Of a DNA stretch of 40,922 bases, positions 32,775 through 40,922 are shown in pieces. Under the pieces are notes generated by a model that was not told the DNA's origin, ran no database searches, and worked only from the letters and a program-made list of their open reading frames with translations. Position numbers and translations under genes: made by a program. This DNA comes from Branchiostoma floridae (Eukaryota > Chordata > Leptocardii > Amphioxiformes > Branchiostomatidae). The stretch is from assembly GCF_000003815.2 (NCBI RefSeq), contig NC_049983.1, positions 8,804,823-8,845,744 of the forward strand, read 5' to 3'. Positions within the stretch are counted from its first letter, which is position 1; each line of letters opens with the position of its first letter.

Positions 32775-33080
32775 TTAAGGTCCCAAATTTAAAAAAAGGG
32801 GCCCTTCCGAATAGTTTACGGGCATTTTGTCTGCACTTCAGGCGTGAACCCTGCGTGGCCCCATGGGACATCCTGCGTATACTGGCCTATTTTGTGACAC
32901 GGCTGGGCCCCTGGATTTTTTTAAAAACTCGCAGTTAAAATCAAACCGGGACTCGGTGACAAATAAGCGCCGTGACCCTTTTCATGAAATCGCCGAGAGT
33001 ATTCGGTAGTCCACCGGTAGATATTTGCGGCTTCAGTGCCCGGCCGACACCGGTGCAATTTGGATCCTAGCATAACTCGT
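32775..33080 (-). repeat. G+C-rich dispersed repeat, copy 6
   Basis: The longest reverse-oriented copy, between the two convergent genes. It includes CTGCGTGGCCCCATGGGACA, ACGGCTGGGCCCCTGGA, ACAAATAAGCGCCGTGA and TTTGCGGCTTCAGTGCCCGG. Confidence 0.75.
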
Positions 33081-33393
33081 CACTAAAGAGTGCAATACTC
33101 GAGGGAGAGTGACATTTTCGAATTTCTTTTATTTGTTGGAAGTTTCCATTCACATACAGATTGATTAATGTTAAATATGATTAAATACTATAAAATACAA
33201 TTAACAGATTGATTTGCGTCAATCGGTATGTACATTGGTGGATAATCCAGTAGTTACAACCTTTTAAATAACATATATTAGTAGTGGACTTCTCCGTTTA
33301 ATTACACACACGGTCAATTTTTCAGAATCTTGTTAGTTTCCTTTCGACAACATTGTAAATTAATGCTGAGAAGTTGTTTGTTGTACTCGTAAC

Positions 33394-33562
33394 GCTAGTT
33401 CATCTTTATCCGTGGGGAACCTTAATCCGTTGTTCAAAATTGGGCAATGGTTTCAAACTGCATTTTGAAGTTTGCAACCACTGCCCGTCGACTTGATGTC
33501 CCTAAATACCATGTTTTTAAAAACAACGAATAAAGGTTACCCGTGGATAAAGGTGAACTAGC
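33394..33562. mobile_element. MITE family B, copy 2
   Basis: Left end GCTAGTTCATCTTTATCCGT; right end reads GCTAGTTCACCTTTATCCAC when reverse complemented. Inner TGGTTTCAAAC and GCAACCACTGCCC arms pair as in copies 1 and 3. Confidence 0.82.
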
Positions 33563-33988
33563 ATTACTTGCACATATCATTTCAGGGGCACTTTAACATT
33601 TACTTTTCTCCACAGTCGTCAAAAATCGTCCATTGAGCCCTTTGGCATTGTCCAATATGAGATCGTTACCACCATTTCAAAGGTGTCGTGAATCGAATGC
33701 TACGAAGTTAAGAGTTTAAAAGTAGTCCAGTCCTTGTTAGGTGGTCCCCTTTCGTAAAGACATAGCTGTATGTCTTATTTACTTGCAACGGGCGTCTTCA
33801 TTTCTTGAAGAGATGCGGTCCTGTAGAAGTAGACACATAAGATTTGTTAACACCATCCAACAAAGTTATTGTCCCTTTACATTTCACACAGTGTACTTAT
33901 CACATGACTGCGTAAACCAATGGGAGGAGCCGGTACATAGAACAAAGCAATTGACACGACAACGTTGACAAAGAAAGCATAGAAAAAG

Positions 33989-36900
33989 TTACACATTGTC
34001 AGCGCGTAACAAATGAAAGTGGGACTTGCATCGTCTGAAGCCTATTAAAGGTACAACAGAAATCCCAAACATGGTTGAAAACAAACAGAGCACAACGTAC
34101 ATTTCGTCTAAGGCCTCCTTGTTTTCCTTTCTTATCTCCTCGGTGATTGGATATTTTATAAGACACACTAGACCAATCAGGGAGAGGCCGACGGGAAGGC
34201 CGGACATCAGAATTCTCAGTGACGTGTCCACAGACTCAGGCTGAGTACATTCACCGGTTACGTACCCGCCGATTCTGTAAGCGAAGAATAAAAACCCTTC
34301 AAGTTGACATTCGTGAAAAGTGTCATTAGGCTGGTATGCTGGATAACAAAGTTCTTTGTACACAACATAGTGTTTTATCTCACATTCCTCATTACAATTC
34401 TGACTGGTTCTCTTACGTACTGCAGATAGGTGGCGCTACTAACAGACGAGGGTAACAGTCACCATAACATCTGTCTCGATTAGAACACTTGGTTTTCTAC
34501 AAAGAACTTTATTATCCATTAACCGTATTGTGTCTACATACATTCTACATAATCTGGGTACTATATAAATGTTAAAGCTGTTGCAAAAGAATTAGAGGGC
34601 GTTTCCACCGTGACGAAGATAAACTAGATATTGGATCCGTTATTTTTAGCATATTTATCTATTTAGGTAGCTTTACCACATTTGTGGAAGGATTGAAATA
34701 GCAGGTGACTATCTCCATTTCAATATGCCAACCCGGAGACCAGACTGTACGGTTTGATCCACTCACACAGGAAGGACCCCTACTCTTTTCGATAAGTGTG
34801 GCGTGTTCTTTATGCTTGAGGTGTGGCTTTATCTCCTAAACACGGGACATCCGCTATCTGAGGGACGGCCATAGCCGAAGCTAGGTACTCATTTATACCA
34901 GAGTGAAGTGAGGAAAGTCGTGTTAAATGCCTTTCCTATTAAAGGGCACAGCATTTGGAGACGTTAGTTGTTTTGAACCCAGAAACACCTTACCGATTCG
35001 GCCACATGATATCACTAGCTTGCTTCCGTATTGCTATTTCATTGCAGTGTAGCAGTTCTTATATATTAGAAGTCTATGTAACGTTATGTTTAACAGCACG
35101 AACTGACTTACACCAGCGCGACGGTTGTGGCTGCTTGCCCCAGTACAGAAGCCAGGCGACACATGAGCAGGTACATGCTGAAGAACAGCGTGTCCAGCCG
35201 CTGGTTGGTCTGCAGCTGGTAGGCGTCCACGATGTCGGACAACATGGTCCTGTGGGAGAGAAAGGTTCAATTTGATAAATCCATGATTGCTTTAAAATGT
35301 TAATATTATTAAGATCTTTGGAAACTAGAATAGTCAAGATTGACCCGCACTATTTCGAATATAGAGCTGTTTGCCCCCCATTGTAAACGTTTGTTCATTG
35401 ATGGGAAAATCTTTGGCTTTCTGTACTTCCTGTAACTTAGTGTAAGGTTCTCTCGATGCGTGTCTCTCCTCCAATACGTGAATTTTATGTTTCAGCCGAC
35501 ATGGCGTCCCCAACCGAAGCTACGTACAGTGTACCCAATTCACATCATGGATAAATAAGGAAATTGGTGCAAAGCGCGCCTTTCGTTGATCGGGACACAA
35601 CATTGGGGGCTGCTGGTGCTTCAAACCCAGGACCTTTAGATTCTGAATATCAACATCCAAAACCACACGGGCACCATGTTACGAATTTTGACCTACCATG
35701 GGATGTAGCTGTTGGCGGACATCAGCGCCCCCATGAAGACGATAATGACTATCACTACGGGCAGGTTCCCGGGAGGTACAAGGCCGCACCCAGTCAGGAA
35801 CGGGATCGTCAACTGTAGATACGAAATCCAATTATTCATCAGACGCTACAATCAGAAGATGGCTTGTCATAAGCAAGCTGACAGTAACCCTACTTTACCT
35901 TTATCAGCGGGGTGAACTATGTCCGTTGTAATTTTCTTCTAAAACAGGGTATAAAATTTAGGGATATCACGTCGAAGGGCAATATCTTTAAAATACAACA
36001 TTGCAGTTTGAAACCGCCCTTCGTCGACGTGATATCCCTCGATACCGTGTAATGCAACGGGTATAGGTTACCCCGCGGATAAAGGTTAACGTGCACATTT
36101 TTTTCTTTGCCGCGGGTCACCGTTAAGCATGGCTCAAAAGCCAACCAGGGTTAAGGACTATTCAAAAAACGTAAATGAGAACTGGGTGAGATACGTACAT
36201 AAGAACGAAATGATGAGTATCAATTAAGAAGAGAATTAAAGTTGCCGACATGAAAAATTAGCCTAAGAGAACCTCCACAGTTGACCTCGAGGGCCCATTT
36301 CGATTTTGCGCCTAGTAAAAAAATTCTTGAATTGAATCTAAACAAAATGTTTGCAACATTTAACAGGTGATAGAAATGATTGATTGAAAGACAAGATAAC
36401 AACACATATAGATCACGCTTTGAATATTTGAAATGATTGATTTCTTGTACTCACCGCCACCATGACTATGTAGACCGGCTTCTTTCCGAATTTGTCGACA
36501 AGTACGCCGACTGCAGGCAGGGCCACTACAGTAGATACCTGTGGAATAACCAAAGTGATCACACGCATGTACACGGAATATAGCACTGTCTATTTATCAC
36601 ATTATGTTGCTTCGAAAACTTCTTCAGTCGAAAACCGTGTTAACAACTTTCACATGTGATAATGGTGGACACAATGATTTCACGAAATTCACGTTATGTA
36701 ACAAGTACACAATCTTTGCACTCTTACTAGTGAAATATTGTGATAGTGGGGTGCTATCACATTCTTACTAATAGACACAATCTTTGTACCCTTACCAGTG
36801 AAATAATGTAATAAGGGAATGGTACCAACCATCTATCACATTATTTCAATAGTATATAGACGATTATTGTAATAATCGTTCGAAAATAAGTAACTTTTAT

Positions 36901-39900
36901 ATTTTCTGTCCTGAAATACTATTCAGGGCTAAATAACTGTGTCCTCAATAATCAAGTCTTGAAATATGTCACTGTTCAAAAGACGCCGATGAGCCCTTAG
37001 TGACAATTCAAAACCTTTTTTCCATTAGAAAGAAGCGACATAGAGAGGCAAAGGAATGACAAAGCGATGTGAAATCACATTAAGAGAACACTGTGAAATA
37101 AAACTTACCACAGTAATCAACAGGATGTTTGGCACTTGACTGCGGAGATCGAGTGAATATTGTAGGTAGATAGCTGCACCTCCTGAGTAGATCTGCAAGA
37201 TGGCGTGCATGATATAGATCGGTTATGAGTAAAACGACGGAAGTACGAAATCTATGTATGTCAAAGGGCGGCAAAACTTCATCTAGCTCCGATAGATGGC
37301 AATGCGATCGGCATTTAGTCTTTCTTGTATGCTAATAGATAAAGTTTTCCTTGATTTTGTGGATAACTCAATATGGACATCCTTAAATCGATGTAAGACC
37401 ACGTTACTAAAGAAAACGAAGGAAGTCATAATTTCTTACATCTAAGTCATGACGAATGTTGTTACAAGGATTGAACACGCGTACGCTGCATAGTTTACCT
37501 TATGACAAACAACAATGAATCATTATTTCACCATGAGGATGGTTGTGGTCAACCCTTTTTCATCATTTTGTTCAAAATACAAATTAACTAGAAAGGCCGA
37601 CATTTGAGCAAACACAGAATGTTTCAATCCACCCCCATCCCAACGAAAAAAATGTGCTGTTTCATGTCCACCTTTTGTATGGAATTGGGTCTATTCCCAA
37701 ACATCATCTCACTCCAAAATGGATTTTTAAGCCCCCTACCCCCCCCCCCCCAGAATAGACTCTTCCAGAACACCCCTGCAAAATGAACTGAATCTATGTG
37801 ACCCATTTTCCATTCCTAGTGCTAAAGCTTCCCCTATGAAATATCAATAATGAAAGGTTTCACTCACCACAGTTGGAGAATATAAACAGACATCGTATAT
37901 CAGGAAGTAGACGTTCGGACGGAAGGTAACCACGCCTTTCAGCGTCTTCAGGAAGTTTCCGTTCAAATTCTGCTCGTTTTCTCTTTCCATATCTGTGAAA
38001 AAAGACAGATGCCTTAATATTTGGATAAAAGGTTATCAATGAAAAGCTGTGTTCTAGACTGGGGAATACTTTCACAGACGAAACTAGTCGATTGTGTGGC
38101 GAGTAGGTTGCTTTTCATCGAGGAAAAGTTTTAAAGAACGGAAAAAAGGTTTTAGGAATAACATGAAGTACTGGAATAGCCAGGTTCAATTGAACATACT
38201 TTGAAACTTGTCAAACTGAAAAAGACTTGAAGATAACATTTGTAGTAGACAGATGGACACTGTAGGTAGGAGTTTTAATGTTTTGGTCAATAGGAAAATA
38301 ACCCAAGGCTTAGGGGAAAATGCAAACTTGAGAGGGTATACGGTGCAGCTGGAAAGATGAAACAATTCTCACCTCTTCTCTCCTTCACTCCTAGTGTGAC
38401 TATCAGGGTTGCCAACAGGGACATGCCACACATGGCCCCGGCAGAGATCAGGTACCCGTTTTTCTGAAGAAAAAATCAACAGTAGTTAGAGTACGAGCAG
38501 CTAACAACACGTAACGATTGGTTGCGTGGGTCTGTCCTTGGTGCTGAACGCCATCCACACAGACGTCCATGTATTTTACAGCGACCTTTTTCACAGTTAA
38601 CATTTGCATACACACATAAGCAGGCCTATGCACACAAAAAACACACACGCAAACACAAACAAAACACAAACATACATTGTATGATTCTAAAACAAATCAT
38701 AACTTTTGTTATGAAATTGATTTAGTAAATTTCCCCCACAACCTTTGATAACTGCATGCTTACGACATCCTCCAGTTCCTCTGGGTCTATGCGGTGGTTT
38801 GTGCTGTTGTCGGTGCTGTTCGCTAGTCTACAGGCTTTCTCAGGCGCCGTGTCGTAAGCGGCCACGATCTGACCATGCAGGGCGATACCCACTACTACAG
38901 CAACCAGCTCAACGGCGCCTCCTGGCGGAATGTTACAAAACGACACATAACTGTTATGTGCGAGTCAAGCGTAGCATGTAGATACGTTTATTTTTAAACA
39001 AACAAGAACGATCGATGATAATTTAAGGTTATCTACCGGACATTACAGAGTATTAAGAAAACGTGAGCATTGACAGTAAAACATTTTAATCACTAATCTT
39101 GTTTGTTTGTTTATTTGTGGTGGTTCAAAAATGTGTTGTCTCGCAGAAAGTGGGGACAGAAGGAGTGACGTACTTATGAGTGTAGCTCTGTTCCTGGCGT
39201 TCTCGTCATCAGACATGTACATCACCAGGGTCCGGTAGGAGACGTTGTTAGCCTGCATTTGAGGGGAAAGGACATGTCAACTATGTTACTTAGGCCGGCG
39301 CCACAGCAAGTAAATTTTATGGATGACGTCCTCTGCAGACTGCAAAAATAGTGCGATAGGGCGAAAAAAAACAAGATGGGTGAAAAAAAACAAGATGGCT
39401 ACATTTTATAAATAGGTACCATTAAGTTGTGCTGAATGCTGTAACAAGAATTAAAGGGACAAAACACGGTATCAGAGCCAACAAGGCATTCATTCCTGTA
39501 TTCAAGACATGAACTGGTGTGGTAAAAGTGACACTAGTGTGGTAGACTGACATCACCAATATAGTTGGTAACCACTCATGGCTTCCATATTGGTGTCACT
39601 TTTACAACTATCCAATAAGTTTGATTTCTACAACTACAGTCCTGGGTACCTCGTAAGTGTTACTTCTACAAGTACAATTATTAGGCTACAACACAACATA
39701 TTTGCTCATTTTGGTACGTTATCGTCATGTTTACCATCCCTGCAGAAGAAAAAAAATATTGTTTTTTTTCTGAAATCAGGCAAAAATTAATGCGCGCGCT
39801 GATGTCATCCATAAAATTTACTCGCTGTGGCCTTTAATAGCCTGAAAAAGGATAACGGAAGGATACCTAACATTGATAAAAGCGTTTTGCAAAGTTATAA

Positions 39901-40170
39901 TTTAGTCACTCTGCTTAATATTGTTATTTCTGTCCCATCTTGATATATACGATCTTACTTCTCTGCATATATGTGTAGCTTGTTATGTTGTATTCAAATT
40001 TTCTTTCTTTTTTTTTTCATTTTGTTTATTGAAGACTTACCGTCTGTAGAAACATGAAGAGTGAACTCAGCAGGAGATAATAGATCATCTTCACAACATC
40101 CGGGAGATTAGGTGGGACGTACCAAGACAGGAAGTACACGGGAATGAGAAGTATTCCCGACCAAAAGATC
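33989..40170 (-). CDS. MFSD2: MFSD2-type transporter (sodium-dependent lysophosphatidylcholine symporter-like), 5' partial
   Basis: Minus-strand exons in coding order: 40041-40170, 39174-39252, 38764-38921 (or to 38743), 38373-38463, 37868-37992, 37109-37192, 36455-36538, 35697-35812, 35112-35249, 33989-34274. All have GT-AG borders and matching phases, giving about 429 residues. The N-terminal helices are missing, probably beyond the gap at 40392 or outside the window. Family marks: VSYRTLVMYMSDDENARNRA, ALHGQIV, a glycosylated loop with ANSTDNST, KFGKKPVY, IPWTMLSDIVD, GECTQPE and KYPITEE. Known MFSD2 proteins are major facilitators that import lysophosphatidylcholine with sodium at the plasma membrane. 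A lysine in TM11 of vertebrate MFSD2A is arginine here. The gene converges on the mosaic gene. Confidence 0.87.
34738..35010 (-). mobile_element. tRNA-derived SINE, copy 3
   Basis: On the minus strand: A-box-like TGGCCGAATCGGTAAGGTG, a degenerate B-box GGGTTCAAAAC, then GAAAGGCATTTAACACGACT and TTCCTCACTTC matching the SINE at 25105, and a longer 3' body ending near CACTTATCGAAAAG. Located in the last intron of the transporter gene. Confidence 0.75.
35112..35249 (-). CDS. MFSD2: transporter exon with TM11 and the arginine substitution
   Basis: Phase 2-2 exon encoding TMLSDIVDAYQLQTNQRLD and then LFFSMYLLMCRLASVLGQAA. It aligns without gaps with vertebrate MFSD2A as I know it; the R in MCRLAS stands where MFSD2A has a transport-critical lysine. 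Donor GTAAGT. Confidence 0.85.
35892..36095. mobile_element. MITE family B, copy 3
   Basis: Ends CTTTATCAGCGGGGTGAAC and the reverse complement of GGTTACCCCGCGGATAAAGG. Inner arms GGGATATCACGTCGAAGGGC and its near complement at about 36018-36040. Confidence 0.82.
36690..36860 (+). repeat. imperfect tandem duplication in a transporter intron
   Basis: Two diverged copies of a roughly 85-base unit containing ACACAATCTTTGCACTCTTA, AGTGAAATATTGTGATA and CTATCACATT. No coding potential. Confidence 0.5.
37193..37867. other. transporter intron without recognisable feature
   Basis: Contains a poly-C tract at about 37740-37751 within a CCCCCTACCC context; otherwise nothing identifiable. Confidence 0.45.
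38764..38921 (-). CDS. MFSD2: transporter exon with glycosylated extracellular loop
   Basis: Phase 1-0 exon encoding RGAVELVAVVVGIALHGQIV, then AAYDTAPEKACRLANSTDNS. The loop has a cysteine and two NxT sites, like the glycosylated loop of MFSD2A whose cysteine pairs with the one before QPE in the last exon (GECTQPE here). Two donors keep phase 0: GTAAGC after 38764, or GTTGTG after 38743, which adds seven residues. Confidence 0.83.
39300..39832. mobile_element. MITE family C, full copy
   Basis: Left end CCACAGCAAGTAAATTTTAT and right end ATAAAATTTACTCGCTGTGG are inverted repeats of about 28 bases. The interior includes a GTGTCACTTTTACAACTATC block shared with 18490-18719. Located between the first two visible transporter exons. 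Confidence 0.85.
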
Positions 40171-40922
40171 CTAGAAGACAACAAAATCCAGTTATTGAAT
40201 TAATAAAGGAATTGAGACCTTCATTGATATTGTTCATATGCATATACCAACTAGGAAAACGAGGAACCATAAATATAAACACATCAAGTGTAAGTAAAAC
40301 AAGTTTCATATATACAGACCACCATCTTAGCATATTTACCAACATCACATTGGACATTCATCACAGCACCACGGAAAAACAGCGATATCGCNNNNNNNNN
40401 NNNNNNNNNNNNNNNNNNNNNNNNNNNNNNNNNNNNNNNNNNNNNNNNNNNNNNNNNNNNNNNNNNNNNNNNNNNNNNNNNNNNNNNNNNNNNNNNNNNN
40501 NNNNNNNNNNNNNNNNNNNNNNNNNNNNNNNNNNNNNNNNNNNNNNNNNNNNNNNNNNNNNNNNNNNNNNNNNNNNNNNNNNNNNNNNNNNNNNNNNNNN
40601 NNNNNNNNNNNNNNNNNNNNNNNNNNNNNNNNNNNNNNNNNNNNNNGGGGTTCTTCCGAACCCCCCGAACCCCCCCTGGCTACGGGCATGCGACGTCAGC
40701 AATTGGTCAAACGTAACAGGAACTTTATAACGCGTAGCGTCTCTGTTCAGTGATGGCTGGAGTGCCCTGATGTATATGGCCTCAAATTTTATCCGTGTTT
40801 ACTTTTCTGTTGGAAGAAAGTTTAGCATTGTACTGTGATTAGTACTAACACAGATGAGCTTCCATGATAAGATATCACGTAGTTAGAACTGCCAGTAACC
40901 ATGGTGTCATCCTGCCGAAGCG
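40171..40922. other. no supported exon outside the gap
   Basis: The visible parts, 40171-40391 and 40647-40922, show no splice-consistent exon of the transporter. Bases 40692-40730 match the repeat at 26034. Confidence 0.45.
40392..40646. other. assembly gap (255 N)
   Basis: A run of N followed by a C-rich stretch (GAACCCCCCGAACCCCCC). It may hide an upstream exon of the transporter. Confidence 0.99.

Noticed and set aside
34026-34244. Plus-strand 72-codon frame
   Set aside because: Antisense shadow of the last transporter exon, which has family motifs on the minus strand.
38448-38669. Minus-strand frame rich in Cys and Val next to a transporter exon
   Set aside because: Comes from a CA/GT-rich intron stretch; the true exon here is 38373-38463 in another frame.

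Overview
The window looks like animal nuclear DNA, most likely from a cephalochordate (amphioxus, Branchiostoma) or a similar invertebrate deuterostome. The evidence is split genes with GT-AG introns of a few hundred bases, a shuffled extracellular multidomain gene with phase-1 domain boundaries, an intronless class A GPCR, an MFSD2-type transporter, and many small inverted-repeat elements, tRNA-derived SINEs and dead LINEs. The species is an inference; no database search was possible.

Layout. Bases 1-2775 are a 12-bp satellite interrupted by an assembly gap. Bases 2776-9700 hold no gene I can support: they contain a dead LINE reverse transcriptase (about 4030-5080), a family of duplicated non-coding segments (3299-6965) and a perfect TTGG microsatellite (7482-7670).

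Bases 9819-32354 (+ strand) carry one apparently complete 25-exon gene. I rebuilt it by hand from splice sites and codon phase; every junction agrees and the total is 3354 coding bases, or 1117 residues. Predicted product: signal peptide, kringle, kringle, Pro/Thr linker, C-type lectin domain, CUB, linker, C-type lectin domain, MAM, C-type lectin domain, linker, kringle, linker, group-A SRCR, short basic tail. With no membrane segment it should be secreted. All three lectin domains carry EPN and WND motifs, which predicts calcium-dependent mannose-type sugar binding, so a role in pathogen recognition or cell adhesion is a reasonable inference.

The 6.1-kb intron 16 of that gene contains, on the opposite strand, an intronless class A GPCR (22290-23435). 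It has lost the DRY arginine and the NPxxY tyrosine.

Bases 33989-40170 (- strand) carry the last ten exons of an MFSD2-type (sodium-dependent lysophosphatidylcholine symporter-like) transporter, convergent with the mosaic gene. Its N-terminal exons lie beyond the second gap or outside the window.

The introns are crowded with repeats: a G+C-rich family with six copies, several MITE families with terminal inverted repeats, tRNA-SINEs, two LINE 3' ends and a perfect 51-bp inverted repeat.
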